In this document: positions 19,801 through 27,982 of the stretch, one piece after another | Position numbering within the stretch: position 1 is the stretch's first letter | How the letters are laid out: each line of letters opens with the position of its first letter | Assembly (NCBI RefSeq): GCF_012935695.1 | Contig: NZ_CP052859.1 | Coordinates: forward strand, 6,303,001 to 6,367,000 | Length of the DNA stretch: 64,000 bases | Direction: 5' to 3' | Source of the DNA: Pseudomonas sp. ADAK18 | GTDB lineage: Bacteria > Pseudomonadota > Gammaproteobacteria > Pseudomonadales > Pseudomonadaceae | Translations under genes and position numbers: made by a program | Notes under the pieces: model-generated | Seen by the model: the letters and a program-made list of their open reading frames with translations, nothing else | Told to the model about the DNA's origin: nothing | Database searches by the model: none

Positions 19801-20104
19801 CGCCTGGCAACCGGCCAACTGTCTGCAGCCGACAATCCCGGTGCATGCGCCGTTGGTGTTCGATTTGCTGGATACCTGGATGCAACGCTCGCTGGGGGGC
19901 TGCCAGTACCATGTCGCCCATCCGGGTGGGCGCAATTACGACAGCTTGCCGGTGAATGCCAACGAAGCGGAGAGCCGGCGAATGGCGCGGTTTTTCCGTC
20001 TGGGGCATAGTCCCGGTAAATTGCCGGTGCCGGCGGTGGTGATCAATGATGAATTGCCGATGACGTTGGATTTACGCCGCTTCCCAACAAAAATAGAGGA
20101 TTGA
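16811..20104 (+). CDS. Transglutaminase-like protein with DUF2126 putative amidoligase domain
   Basis: 1097-residue two-part protein. The N-terminal region resembles bacterial transglutaminase-like proteins (MSIHVALHHVTHYRYDR), with a Cys-His-Asp triad visible at C180 (GSCRDSAWLL), H229 (DLHAWCEVYLP) and D245 (IGLDATSG). From about 370 onward comes the DUF2126 region (LTMGGEPTFVSIDDPD, FGQGKWYPGEQLPRW, DGRHTGTGGGNHFVLGG), a putative ATP-dependent amidoligase related to COOH-NH2 ligases. The GTG start is chosen over the upstream frame opening because AGGAGG lies 6 bases ahead and MSIHVALHHVTHY is the family start. It is the first gene of a set with an ATP-grasp/alpha-E gene and a second transglutaminase, predicted from comparative genomics to make or modify peptides. 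The substrate is unknown. Confidence 0.9.
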   Translation: MSIHVALHHVTHYRYDRSVELGPQIVRLRPAAHSRTRILSYALKVLPEQHFINWQQDPQGNYLARLVFPEKTDELRIEVDLVAEMAVFNPFDFFLEPYAEKIPFSYAADEQRELAPYLETLPLTPKFAAYLAGIDRTPLPAVDFLVGLNQRLAADIGYLIRMEPGVQTPEFTLENASGSCRDSAWLLVQLLRNLGLAARFVSGYLIQLTADVKALDGPSGTEVDFTDLHAWCEVYLPGAGWIGLDATSGLFAGEGHIPLACSPDPSSAAPISGLVEPCECEFTHEMSVERIWEAPRVTKPYTEEQWLAIQALGRQIDGDLLKDDVRLTMGGEPTFVSIDDPDGAEWNTAALGPDKRRLSAELFQRMRKHYAPKGLVHFGQGKWYPGEQLPRWSLNCYWRRDGIPIWHNSALIADEQQSYGADGVMAGRFLASIAERLKLPTHFVFPAYEDNFYYLWREGALPQNVTAEDPRLDDNLERERLRKVFSQGLDKVIGQVLPLARTAANDRWQSGRWYLRDNHCRLVPGDSPLGYRLPLASQPWVTAADYPFVHPVDPNQDLAELPTTSQLQSHGEAATSKDRVPKIDESADWLTRTALCAEAREGRLYLFMPPLERVEDYLELVVAIEATAEELHCPVLLEGYEPPSDPRLSNFRVTPDPGVIEVNVQPSATWDELVERTEFLYEEARQTRLTTEKFMIDGRHTGTGGGNHFVLGGATPKDSPFLRRPDLLRSLISYWHNHPSLSYLFSGLFIGPTSQAPRVDEARNDALYELEIAFAQMPAPGEECPPWLVDRLLRNLLIDVTGNTHRAEFCIDKLYSPDGATGRLGLLELRAFEMPPHARMSLTQQLLLRALVARFWREPYAPPKLARWGTELHDRFLLPHFIEQDFADVIVELNAAGYPLRAEWFAAHLEFRFPKVGDYAVSGIELELRQALEPWHVLGEEGAVGGTVRYVDSSLERLQVKLSGLPPQRYLLTCNGIPVPLQPTGRVGEFVAGVRYRAWQPANCLQPTIPVHAPLVFDLLDTWMQRSLGGCQYHVAHPGGRNYDSLPVNANEAESRRMARFFRLGHSPGKLPVPAVVINDELPMTLDLRRFPTKIED

Positions 20105-20138
20105 ATGTACATAATCCCCAAAACGACAAATTTCTAAT

Positions 20139-20240
20139 GTGGGAGCTGGCTTGTGTGGGAGCTGGCTTGCCTGCGATAGAATCACCTCGGTGTAACAGAT
20201 ACACCGAAGTGCCTGCATCGCGGGCAAGCCCGGCTCCCAT
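20139..20240. repeat. REP-type palindrome with duplicated left end
   Basis: GTGGGAGC-family element in which the left 14 bases (TGTGGGAGCTGGCT) occur twice in a row (20139 and 20154), followed by the usual internal hairpin CCTCGGTGTAAC...TACACCGA and right arm. It lies inside the transglutaminase gene set, between its first and second gene. Confidence 0.88.
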
Positions 20241-20290
20241 ATAAGCTAGGCGCCCCCATACTGACTTCCCTTGCCTCTGCCGAGCGTTCC

Positions 20291-22777
20291 ATGTCCGACT
20301 TGCTCGACCGTTACCCGCTGACCGCGGGCACCTATCACGAACTGCTGGACGACAGCGGCGCGGTCCGTGCCCATTGGCAGCGCTTGCTCGACCACCTGCA
20401 ACGCAGCACACCGGCTCAATTGGCCCAGCGCCAGGCTTTGCTGACCCGTCAGATCCAGGAAAACGGCGTGACCTACAATGTCTACGCCGACCCCAAGGGC
20501 GCCGATCGGCCGTGGGAACTGGACCTGTTGCCCCATGTGCTGGCGGCGGATGAGTGGAAGCACTTGTCGGCCGGCATCGCCCAACGGGCGCGGCTGCTCA
20601 ATGCGGTGCTGGCGGATCTCTACGGCCCGCAACGGTTGATCGCCGAAGGTTTGCTGCCGGCAGAGCTGGTGTTTGGCCATAACAATTTCTTGTGGCCATG
20701 CCAGGGCATCCAACCGCCCGACGGGGCGTATTTGCACCTGTACGCAGTGGACTTGGCGCGCACGCCCGATGGTCGTTGGTGGGTCACGGCTGACCGCACC
20801 CAAGCGCCGTCCGGCGCCGGTTATGCCCTGGAAAACCGCACCATCGTGTCCCGTGCGTTCCCGGACCTGTACCGCGACTTGCAGGTCCAGCACCTCACCG
20901 GCTTCTTCCGCACCTTGCAGGAAACCCTGGCCCGCCAGGCGCCCGGCGACGACCAGCCACCGCTGATCGTGCTGCTGACCCCGGGCCGTTTCAATGAAAG
21001 TTATTTTGAGCATCTGTACCTGGCCCGCCAGCTCGGCTACCCGTTGGTGGAAGGCGGCGACCTCACCGTGCGCGACGCCACGGTTTACCTGAAAACCCTC
21101 AGCGGCCTGCGCCGGGTTAACGCCATCATGCGCCGGCTGGACGATGACTTCTGCGACCCGCTGGAGCTGCGCACCGACTCGGCCCTTGGCGTGCCCGGCC
21201 TGCTCGATGCGGTGCGTCAGGGCAACGTGCTGGTGGCCAATGCCCTGGGCAGCGGTGTGCTGGAGTCTCCCGGCTTGCTGGGTTTTCTGCCGAAGATCAA
21301 TCAATACCTGTTTGGCGAAGAACTGATCCTGCCGTCCATCGCCACCTGGTGGTGCGGCGAAGCGCCGGTACTGGCCGAAGCCCTGGAAAAACTACCGGAG
21401 CTGCTGATCAAACCCGCATTCCCGTCGCAGAGCTTCGCCCCGGTATTCGGCCGCGACTTGAACCACGAACAACGCCAGGCCCTGGCCGAACGTATGCAGG
21501 CGCGGCCTTACGCTTACGTCGCCCAGGAACTGGCGCAATTGTCCCAGGCGCCGGTCTGGCACACCGTCGATGATCATCTGCAACACCGTGCCATTGGCAT
21601 GCGTGTTTACGCAGTGGCCAGCGATGACGGTTACCGGGTATTACCCGGTGGCCTGACCCGTGTAGCCGCTGAAGCCGATGCCGAAGTGGTGTCAATGCAG
21701 CGCGGCGGCGCGAGCAAGGACACCTGGGTGTTGGGGGAACGAGCGCCCGGCGGCGAACAATGGCGGGCGCAACGGTCGATTGGCGCCCATGACCTGGTGC
21801 GGCGTGATCCGTATTTGCCGTCGCGGGTGGTGGAAAACCTATTCTGGTTCGGCCGCTATTGCGAGCGTTGCGACGACAGCGCGCGCTGGCTGCGTGTCGT
21901 CCTGGCGCGTTATGTCGACGGAGACGACCCGCTGGCGCTGCAGGCGGCGGTAGAGCTTGGCGAAAGCCTGCGACTGTTGCCGGAAGAGGGCACGTTGCCT
22001 GAGCGGCTGCAGGCGGCGTTGCTCGGTGATGACTGGCCGTCGAGCCTGCGGGCCAATCTGCAGCGCTTGCAGTGGGCGGCGTCCCAGGTGCGCGGCAAGT
22101 TGTCCCGGGAGAACTGGCAGGCATTGGTGGAGTTGCAGCGCGAAGCCATGGAGCTGGAAAGTGAAGCGCCGGACTTTGGCGAGCTACTGGATTTCCTCAA
22201 CCGTCTGGTGATGTCGCTGGCGGCGCTGTCCGGTTTTGCCCTCGATGACATGACCCGCGACGAAGGCTGGCGCTTTTTGATGATGGGCCGGCGTATCGAG
22301 CGTCTGCAGTTCCTCAGCAGCAGCCTGGCGGCGTTTTTGCGCGGTGTGGCGGTGTTCGATCAGGCGGGGCTGGAGTGGTTGCTGGAGCTGGGCAACAGCA
22401 GCATCACCTACCGTTCTCGCTACCTGGCGGTGCCGCAACTGATCCCGGTGCTGGACCTGTTGCTGCTGGATGAACAGAACCCTCATGCCGTGTTGTTCCA
22501 ACTTAAGCTGGTGAGCCGCACCCTGCGTCGCCTGAATGATGACTTCGGCGTGCCTCGGGAGACCGGGCTGACGCCATTGGTGGAGCGCCTGGCCCGGTTT
22601 GACCTGGGCTGCCTGGAGAACCCGTTGTTCGGCGAAGCCAGTGTGCGCGCTGCCCTTGATGGCCTGGCTGACCTGCTGCAAGCGGTCGCCGATGAAAGTG
22701 GGCAAGTCTCTGATCGCCTGGCCTTGCGCCATTTTGCCCATGTGGATGATGTCAGCCAGCAAACGGTGTCTGTGTGA
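20291..22777 (+). CDS. Circularly permuted ATP-grasp / alpha-E fusion protein
   Basis: 828-residue fusion. The N-terminal half (about 1-480) is a circularly permuted type-2 ATP-grasp domain (DUF404/DUF407 type; ENGVTYNVYADPKGADRPWELD, LYGPQRLIAEGLLP, and DGYRVLPGGLTRVA later). The C-terminal part (about 515-810) is the all-helical alpha-E domain (DUF403; SRVVENLFWFGRYCERCDDSARWLRV, LLDEQNPHAVLFQL). In many bacteria the two halves are separate neighbouring genes. It presumably forms an amide or peptide bond with ATP; the substrate is unknown. It lies between two transglutaminase-like genes and overlaps the next start (TGATG). Confidence 0.9.
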   Translation: MSDLLDRYPLTAGTYHELLDDSGAVRAHWQRLLDHLQRSTPAQLAQRQALLTRQIQENGVTYNVYADPKGADRPWELDLLPHVLAADEWKHLSAGIAQRARLLNAVLADLYGPQRLIAEGLLPAELVFGHNNFLWPCQGIQPPDGAYLHLYAVDLARTPDGRWWVTADRTQAPSGAGYALENRTIVSRAFPDLYRDLQVQHLTGFFRTLQETLARQAPGDDQPPLIVLLTPGRFNESYFEHLYLARQLGYPLVEGGDLTVRDATVYLKTLSGLRRVNAIMRRLDDDFCDPLELRTDSALGVPGLLDAVRQGNVLVANALGSGVLESPGLLGFLPKINQYLFGEELILPSIATWWCGEAPVLAEALEKLPELLIKPAFPSQSFAPVFGRDLNHEQRQALAERMQARPYAYVAQELAQLSQAPVWHTVDDHLQHRAIGMRVYAVASDDGYRVLPGGLTRVAAEADAEVVSMQRGGASKDTWVLGERAPGGEQWRAQRSIGAHDLVRRDPYLPSRVVENLFWFGRYCERCDDSARWLRVVLARYVDGDDPLALQAAVELGESLRLLPEEGTLPERLQAALLGDDWPSSLRANLQRLQWAASQVRGKLSRENWQALVELQREAMELESEAPDFGELLDFLNRLVMSLAALSGFALDDMTRDEGWRFLMMGRRIERLQFLSSSLAAFLRGVAVFDQAGLEWLLELGNSSITYRSRYLAVPQLIPVLDLLLLDEQNPHAVLFQLKLVSRTLRRLNDDFGVPRETGLTPLVERLARFDLGCLENPLFGEASVRAALDGLADLLQAVADESGQVSDRLALRHFAHVDDVSQQTVSV

Positions 22778-23667
22778 TGAGTGCCCGCTACCAGATCTTC
22801 CACGATACCCATTACCACTACGACAGCCCGGTGTCGCTGGCCCAGCAGCTTGCTCACTTATGGCCACGGCCGTGTGCCTGGCAACGCTGCACATGGCAAC
22901 AATTGGACATCAGCCCCGAGCCGACGTCGCGTCGGGATGAGCTGGACGTGTTTGGCAACCCGATCACCCGCCTGGCGTTTGAGCGGCCCCATGATGAATT
23001 GCTGGTCAACGCCGGGCTGACGGTGGAGGTCCAGGCGCGACCGCGGCTGGATTTCAGCCTGTCACTGCCCTGGGATCAGGCTCGTGAGGGCTTGACCTAC
23101 AGCAGTCAGCCGCTGTCGGCCGAAGTGATCGAGGCGTGCCGGTACCGCTTTGAATCGCCCTACGTGCATTTGAAGAAAAGCTTCGTCGAGTTTTCCGAAA
23201 GCTGCTTTCCGCTGGGCCGCCCGCTGCTGCTGGGGACTCAGGCGCTGATGGAAAAGATTTTCAGCGAATTCACCTTCGATGCCGAAGCCACTCAAGTGGC
23301 TACGCCGCTGGTGGAAGTGCTGGAACGCCGGCGCGGCGTGTGCCAGGACTTTGCCCATCTGATGCTCGCCTGCTTGCGTTCCCGAGGCCTGGCAGCGCGT
23401 TATATCAGCGGCTACCTGCTGACTCAGCCACCGCCCGGCCAGCCACGGCTGATCGGTGCTGATGCGTCCCATGCATGGGTCTCGGTGTTTTGTCCGGTAT
23501 TGGGGTGGGTGGATTTTGATCCGACCAACAATGTGCAGCCGGCACTGGAGCACATCACCCTGGCCTGGGGCCGGGATTTTTCCGATGTTTCGCCGTTGCG
23601 GGGAGTGATTCTGGGGGGCGGGAGCCATGACCCGGAAGTACGGGTGACGGTGATGCCGCTGGAATAA
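22777..23667 (+). CDS. Transglutaminase-like cysteine peptidase family protein
   Basis: 296-residue protein with an N-terminal beta-sandwich region (MSARYQIFHDTHYHYDSPVSLAQQLAHL) and a transglutaminase-like domain with C189 (RRGVCQDFAHL), H232 (ASHAWVSVF) and D248 (VDFDPTNN). Homologues may act as peptidases or amide-transfer enzymes. It is coupled to the ATP-grasp/alpha-E gene by TGATG. No signal peptide is seen, so a cytoplasmic role is likely. Confidence 0.9.
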   Translation: MSARYQIFHDTHYHYDSPVSLAQQLAHLWPRPCAWQRCTWQQLDISPEPTSRRDELDVFGNPITRLAFERPHDELLVNAGLTVEVQARPRLDFSLSLPWDQAREGLTYSSQPLSAEVIEACRYRFESPYVHLKKSFVEFSESCFPLGRPLLLGTQALMEKIFSEFTFDAEATQVATPLVEVLERRRGVCQDFAHLMLACLRSRGLAARYISGYLLTQPPPGQPRLIGADASHAWVSVFCPVLGWVDFDPTNNVQPALEHITLAWGRDFSDVSPLRGVILGGGSHDPEVRVTVMPLE

Positions 23668-23675
23668 CGCGGTTG

Positions 23676-23810
23676 TTGTGGCGAGCGGGCTTGCCCGCGT
23701 TGGGCTGCGAAGCAGCCCCAGTAAGCTCACCGCGATCTCTCAGACAGATCTCGGCGGCAGATTTTGGGGCCGCTGCGCAGCCCGACACGGACAAGCCCGC
23801 TCGCCACAGG
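23676..23810. repeat. REP-type palindrome (GTGGCGAGCGGGC family)
   Basis: Outer arms TGTGGCGAGCGGGCTTGCCCG and CAAGCCCGCTCGCCACA, with inner arms GCTGCGAAGCAGCCCC and GGGGCCGCTGCGCAGCC. Second repeat family of this window. It ends the transglutaminase gene set and lies between convergent genes. Confidence 0.9.
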
Positions 23811-23831
23811 GGATTTGTTACACCGTATGCC

Positions 23832-24020
23832 TCAGGCGTCAGGCGCCTGATCTTTCGGTGCTTCGGTCTCGTCAGTTACAACTTCACCTTCTGCATCCGG
23901 GTTCAGTGCACCGGCTTCTTCATCGGCTGCAATTTTCTTGCGTTGCAGCTTTTCCTCTTTCTTCTGTTCCTTGGCCAAGTCTCTCTGACGTTTGGCGAAG
24001 GAGTAATTAGGTTTTGCCAT
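23832..24020 (-). CDS. Small charged conserved protein (MAKPNYSFAKRQRDLAKEQK type)
   Basis: 62-residue highly charged protein: a basic Lys/Arg/Glu-rich half (KRQRDLAKEQKKEEKLQRKK), likely a single helix, then an acidic tail ending KDQAPDA. Short proteins with this start occur in many gamma-proteobacteria without known function. The ATG at 24020 is chosen over a longer frame because the upstream residues are not conserved-looking and GAGGATCGCCC precedes it. It lies 68 bases after the LOG gene on the same strand. Confidence 0.75.
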   Translation of the reverse strand: MAKPNYSFAKRQRDLAKEQKKEEKLQRKKIAADEEAGALNPDAEGEVVTDETEAPKDQAPDA

Positions 24021-24088
24021 GGGCGATCCTCTGGGGTCGAAGGTGAGGTTGAGCGGCGCGTATTCTGCCTTTAATCGCGTCCCAAGGG

Positions 24089-24676
24089 TTAATCGGGTTT
24101 TTTGTCCACCCATTTGGGCAGCGCCAGCGGTTTCCAGGCATCGAGCGCGTCAAGCAACTGCACGGGCGATTCGTCGACTTGCAGCATGGCACGATGCGGC
24201 GCTCGGACGAAGCCTTCGCCGACGATATGATCGAGAAATGCTGTGAGTTTGCTGTAGAAACCGTTCACTTCCAGTAAACCCAGTGGTTTGCCGTGGTAGC
24301 CGAGTTGGCCCCAGGTCCAGACTTCAAACAGTTCTTCCAGGGTGCCCAGACCGCCCGGCAGCGCGATAAACGCGTCGCTCAGCTCGGCCATGCGTGCCTT
24401 GCGGGCATGCATGCCGTCGACCACTTCCAAGCGGGTCAAGCCCTTGTGGCCGATTTCCAGGTTTTGCAGGCTTTCGGGAATAATTCCGACCACCTCGCCG
24501 CCCGCTGCCAGAGCCGCGTCGGCCACGATACCCATCAGGCCGACCGCACCGCCGCCGTACACCAGGGTCAGCTTGCGCGCAGCCAACGCTTGCCCGAGGG
24601 CAATGGCCGCTTCGCGGTAGGCTGGGTTAGTACCACTGCTGGCACCGCAAAATACACATACAGACTTCAAGGACAT
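24089..24676 (-). CDS. LOG family protein (cytokinin riboside 5'-monophosphate phosphoribohydrolase type)
   Basis: 195-residue Rossmann-fold protein of the LOG/TIGR00730 family. [10 protein letters not shown] opens it, [16 protein letters not shown] is the nucleotide loop, and [17 protein letters not shown] carries the PGGxGTxxE signature. LOG enzymes release the base from nucleoside monophosphates; in bacteria the real substrate may be AMP or a related nucleotide. It is transcribed away from azurin. Confidence 0.92.
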   Translation of the reverse strand: MSLKSVCVFCGASSGTNPAYREAAIALGQALAARKLTLVYGGGAVGLMGIVADAALAAGGEVVGIIPESLQNLEIGHKGLTRLEVVDGMHARKARMAELSDAFIALPGGLGTLEELFEVWTWGQLGYHGKPLGLLEVNGFYSKLTAFLDHIVGEGFVRAPHRAMLQVDESPVQLLDALDAWKPLALPKWVDKKPD

Positions 24677-24736
24677 ACCTGACTCCGCGCTCAGTAAGGG
24701 CTAAAGAGTAAAGGTTGGCCGGCGTCTCTTAAAGGA

Positions 24737-24826
24737 TTAAACCTCGCGCTGAGGCGTTTCGCAGGTGCCGCTGGCACCGCAGGCGTAAGCGGCAAGCAGG
24801 CTGCGCAGCAGGCTATTGAGATTCAT
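24737..24826 (-). CDS. Possible 29-residue peptide divergent from azurin
   Basis: Short frame from ATG (24826) to TAA (24737). It starts MNLNSLLRSLLAAYACG, an amphipathic/hydrophobic stretch, contains two Cys spaced CX5C, and ends charged (PQREV). A GGAG lies about 9 bases before the ATG. It shares the intergenic region with azurin and its ANR box. I do not recognise it. Codon use looks like the neighbours, but a frame this short can arise by chance. Confidence 0.45.
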   Translation of the reverse strand: MNLNSLLRSLLAAYACGASGTCETPQREV

Positions 24827-24932
24827 GGCTCGGACTCCGTAAGGGATGACGAGCCGATCATAGGCGGGCAATCAACGCTACGCTGTTTGATTGTCTCGAT
24901 CAGTCTGATAGCCTAAAGTTGTATACAATTTG

Positions 24933-24946
24933 TTGATACAGATCAT
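24933..24946 (+). promoter_or_regulatory. ANR/FNR box upstream of azurin
   Basis: TTGAT-ACAG-ATCAT differs from the ANR consensus TTGAT-N4-ATCAA at one base. Azurin of P. aeruginosa is known to be controlled by ANR. A perfect 10-base palindrome TTGTATACAA (24919-24928) sits just upstream and may be a second regulator site. Confidence 0.75.
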
Positions 24947-25017
24947 GAGAAGTTTGGTCTGTATCAGGCAACCTTCCTGTTATTCGGATTTTGTTTAACC
25001 CTGCCTTGGAGATTCAC

Positions 25018-25482
25018 ATGTTTGCCAAACTCGTTGCGGTATCCCTGCTGACATTGGCCAGCAGCCAATTGATGGCTGCCGAAAAATGCTCGATCGACGT
25101 CGACTCCACCGACCAGATGTCGTTCCAGGTCGACAAGAAGCCAGTAACGGAAATCGCCATCGACAAGAGCTGCAAGACCTTCACCGTGAACTTGGGTCAC
25201 TCTGGCAGCCTGCCAAAGAACGTCATGGGCCACAACTGGGTGCTGAGCACTAAAGCCGATATGGCCGGCATCGCTGGCGACGGTATGGCCGCAGGCATCG
25301 ACAAGAACTACCTGAAAGACGGCGACACTCGCATCATTGCCCACACCAAAATCATTGGGTCGGGCGAAAAAGACTCGGTGACCTTTGATGTGTCGAAGCT
25401 GGCGGCGGGTACTGAATACGAGTTCTTCTGCTCGTTCCCAGGCCACAACTCGATGATGAAAGGCGCTGTTGTCCTGAAGTAA
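25018..25482 (+). CDS. azu: Azurin, periplasmic blue copper protein
   Basis: 154-residue precursor. A signal peptide (1-20, [20 protein letters not shown]) is followed by mature AEKCSIDV. Copper ligands are visible: His in NVMGHNWVL, and Cys, His and Met in [14 protein letters not shown]. The structural disulfide cysteines (KCSID, SCKTF) are present. It carries electrons between cytochromes and reductases in the periplasm, for example during denitrification or stress. The frame opens earlier, but the ATG at 25018 begins the signal peptide. Monocistronic, with an ANR box and a terminator. Confidence 0.98.
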   Translation: MFAKLVAVSLLTLASSQLMAAEKCSIDVDSTDQMSFQVDKKPVTEIAIDKSCKTFTVNLGHSGSLPKNVMGHNWVLSTKADMAGIAGDGMAAGIDKNYLKDGDTRIIAHTKIIGSGEKDSVTFDVSKLAAGTEYEFFCSFPGHNSMMKGAVVLK

Positions 25483-25498
25483 TCAGGCTCCCAGCCAT

Positions 25499-25528
25499 AA
25501 AAAAAGCGCCTTTTCAGGCGCTTTTTTG
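25499..25528 (+). terminator. Rho-independent terminator after azurin
   Basis: AAAAAAGCGCC-ttttca-GGCGCTTTTTT, symmetric with A-run and T-run, 17 bases after the azurin stop. Confidence 0.92.
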
Positions 25529-25542
25529 TGGCTGGTGAGGAC

Positions 25543-25676
25543 CTGTGGCGAGCGGGCAAGCCCGCGTTGGGTTGCGCAGCAGCCCCAAAGCCAGCCACCC
25601 CGATCTTTCTGAAAAAACACAGTGATCTTATTGGGGCTGCTTCGCAACCCAACGCGGGCAAGCCCGCTCGCCACAA
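25543..25676. repeat. REP-type palindrome (GTGGCGAGCGGGC family)
   Basis: Arms TGTGGCGAGCGGGC and GCCCGCTCGCCACA, with inner GGTTGCGCAGCAGCCCCA and TGGGGCTGCTTCGCAACC. It separates the convergent azu and nadE genes. Confidence 0.9.
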
Positions 25677-25697
25677 AAGTCGTCGCCAGGTCATGCT

Positions 25698-26525
25698 TCA
25701 CGGCGCAAACGGCATCACTCGCTTGTGATGTGTCTTGCGATAGGTCTCGCAAATGATCCGGAACGCTTCATCGCGCACCGGTTCACCGTGCAGGAACGCA
25801 TCGATCTCGGTGTAGGTCACACCGTGGGAGGCTTCATCCGGCTTGCCTGGAGAGAGGTCTTCCAGGTCAGCAGTCGGGATTTTTTCCACCAGCGACTCCG
25901 GCGCACCAAAGTGCCGCGCAATCGCCCGCACCTGGTTTTTCACCAACCCGCTCAACGGCGCCAGGTCGCAGGCGCCATCACCGAACTTGGTGAAAAAGCC
26001 CATCACCGCTTCCGCCGCATGGTCGGTACCGATCACCAAACCACTGGCCGCACCGGCGATGGTGTACTGCGCCACCATGCGTATCCGCGCCTTGGTGTTG
26101 CCGAGCACAAAATCCCGGGCAACGGCGTGTTTGCCTTCAAATGCCGCCACTTCATTAGCCAGGGATTTGACCGCCGGGCCGATGTTCACCGTGTGGCGCT
26201 CGTCGGGGGCGATAAAGTCCACCGAGGCCTGGGCGTCGTGTTCGTCGAACTGGGTTTCGTAGGGCAGGCGCACCGCGATAAAACGGTAGGCGTCGTCGCC
26301 CTTGCTTGCGCGCAGCTCTTTCATCGCGCGCTGGGCCAGGAGGCCGGCAGTCAGGGAGTCGACGCCGCCGCTGATGCCCAGCACTAACGTCTTGAGCCCA
26401 GAATTGAGCAGGCATTCCTGGATAAAGGTAATCCGTCGCGCAACCTCCGCCTCCAGGGCGGCCTGGTCTTTGAACGGCGGTTGGACCTTGAGCTGTTCAG
26501 CAATCTCGCGCTGTACGGCTTGCAT
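25698..26525 (-). CDS. nadE: NH3-dependent NAD+ synthetase
   Basis: 275-residue N-type ATP pyrophosphatase that amidates deamido-NAD to NAD. The PP-loop [16 protein letters not shown], the substrate loop [16 protein letters not shown], and [14 protein letters not shown] are all conserved. There is no glutaminase domain, so ammonia is the nitrogen donor. It follows pncB by 3 bases on the same strand and shares its transcript, giving the last step of NAD salvage. Confidence 0.96.
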   Translation of the reverse strand: MQAVQREIAEQLKVQPPFKDQAALEAEVARRITFIQECLLNSGLKTLVLGISGGVDSLTAGLLAQRAMKELRASKGDDAYRFIAVRLPYETQFDEHDAQASVDFIAPDERHTVNIGPAVKSLANEVAAFEGKHAVARDFVLGNTKARIRMVAQYTIAGAASGLVIGTDHAAEAVMGFFTKFGDGACDLAPLSGLVKNQVRAIARHFGAPESLVEKIPTADLEDLSPGKPDEASHGVTYTEIDAFLHGEPVRDEAFRIICETYRKTHHKRVMPFAP

Positions 26526-26528
26526 GAT

Positions 26529-27743
26529 TCACTCCTTGCTGGGTAGGGCAGGTACTTTGAAAACGTGGCGCAAATAGGCGACGAAATTTGGGTCGGTGCA
26601 ATGGGTCTTGCCCGCTTCATCGGAGATCTTCGCGACGGGCTGGCCATTGCAGGCGGTCATTTTAAGCACGATGCTCATCGGTTCCACACCTGGAATATCA
26701 CAGGTCAGGTTGGTACCGATGCCGAAGCTGACATTGATCCGACCGCGCAGCGCCCGGAAAATCTCCAGGGCCTTGGGCAGTGTCAGGCTGTCGGAGAACA
26801 CCAGGGTCTTGCTCATCGGCTCAATCCCTAGCTTGTGGTAATGGGCGATGGCTTTTTCCGCCCACAGCACCGGGTCACCGGAGTCGTGGCGCAGGCCATC
26901 GAACAGCTTGGCGAAGTACAGATCGAAGTCGCCGAGGAAGGCATCGGTAGTGATGCAGTCGGTCAGGGCGATCCCCAACAGGCCACGGTATTCGCGTACC
27001 CAGCAATCGAGGGCGGCAGCCTGGCTGTCGATCAGCCTTGGGCCCAGTTGCTGGTGGGCCATGATCCACTCGTGGGCCATGGTGCCCAAGGGTTTCATGT
27101 CCAGTTCACGGGCCAGGTGCACGTTACTGGTGCCGACAAAGCGTCCGGGGAAATCGTGCTTGAGCACGTTGACCACTTCTTCCTGGACCCGATAGGAAAA
27201 GCGTCGGCGGGTGCCGAAGTCAGCCACCTGCAACTCCGACAATTCGTCGCTGCTGGCGTTGGCGGTCAGCCAGTCGAACTTGCGGTACAGCTGTTCGCGG
27301 GCCTGTTCGAGGATCACAGTCTGGTAGCGATAGCGGTTACGCACTTCGCTGACGATCGCGAGCATCGGCACTTCAAACAGAATCACATGCAGCCACGGCC
27401 CGCGCAGGCGGATAAACAACTCGCCGTTTTCGATGCCGGTCTGTACGTAGCGCAGGTTGAAGCGAAACAGGCCGAGGAAGCGCAAAAAGTCCGGCTTCAT
27501 AAAGCTGATGCGTTCCAGGAAGCCCAGTTGATCAGGGCTCAGGCTCAGCTCAGCCAGGCGCTCGATCTGATAGCGAATCTCCGCCAGGTACGGGCGCAGG
27601 TCTTCACTGTTGCGGCAACGAAACTCCCATTCAACTTCCACATTGGGATAGTTGTGCAGCACCGCCTGCATCATGGTCAGCTTGTAGAAGTCGGTGTCGA
27701 GCAAGTTCTGCACGATGCGATCGGCAAACACACTCTCGCTCAT
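26529..27743 (-). CDS. pncB: Nicotinate phosphoribosyltransferase
   Basis: 404-residue enzyme turning nicotinate and PRPP into nicotinate mononucleotide. Conserved text: [15 protein letters not shown] at the start, [30 protein letters not shown], and [13 protein letters not shown] at the PRPP region. The start [10 protein letters not shown] at 27743 is preferred to a longer frame beginning at 27791. First gene of the pncB-nadE salvage pair. Confidence 0.96.
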   Translation of the reverse strand: MSESVFADRIVQNLLDTDFYKLTMMQAVLHNYPNVEVEWEFRCRNSEDLRPYLAEIRYQIERLAELSLSPDQLGFLERISFMKPDFLRFLGLFRFNLRYVQTGIENGELFIRLRGPWLHVILFEVPMLAIVSEVRNRYRYQTVILEQAREQLYRKFDWLTANASSDELSELQVADFGTRRRFSYRVQEEVVNVLKHDFPGRFVGTSNVHLARELDMKPLGTMAHEWIMAHQQLGPRLIDSQAAALDCWVREYRGLLGIALTDCITTDAFLGDFDLYFAKLFDGLRHDSGDPVLWAEKAIAHYHKLGIEPMSKTLVFSDSLTLPKALEIFRALRGRINVSFGIGTNLTCDIPGVEPMSIVLKMTACNGQPVAKISDEAGKTHCTDPNFVAYLRHVFKVPALPSKE

Positions 27744-27879
27744 AACGGGAATCTCCAGACGGGTCGGCGATGGGCACCGACCTTTACGCACAATTAAGGA
27801 ATAGTGCTAGTGGCGCATAGACGTGGGTTGGTTTGCCAGTGATTTTTAACTTGGTATTTTTGTCGGGCTGACACCGCCC

Positions 27880-27961
27880 TCGCGAGCAAGCCCGCTCCCA
27901 CACGTGAAATGCATTCCAAATGTGGGAGCGGCGGTGCGACGATTCGACTTGCTCGCGAAGG
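27880..27961. repeat. REP-type palindrome (CGCGAGCAAG family)
   Basis: Arms CGCGAGCAAGcccgctccCACA and TGTGGGAGCggcg...CTTGCTCGCG. The right arm carries the extra CGGTGCGACGATTCGA seen again at 52398 and 55896. Confidence 0.85.
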
Positions 27962-27982
27962 CGGATTTGCAGGCGAAGACCA

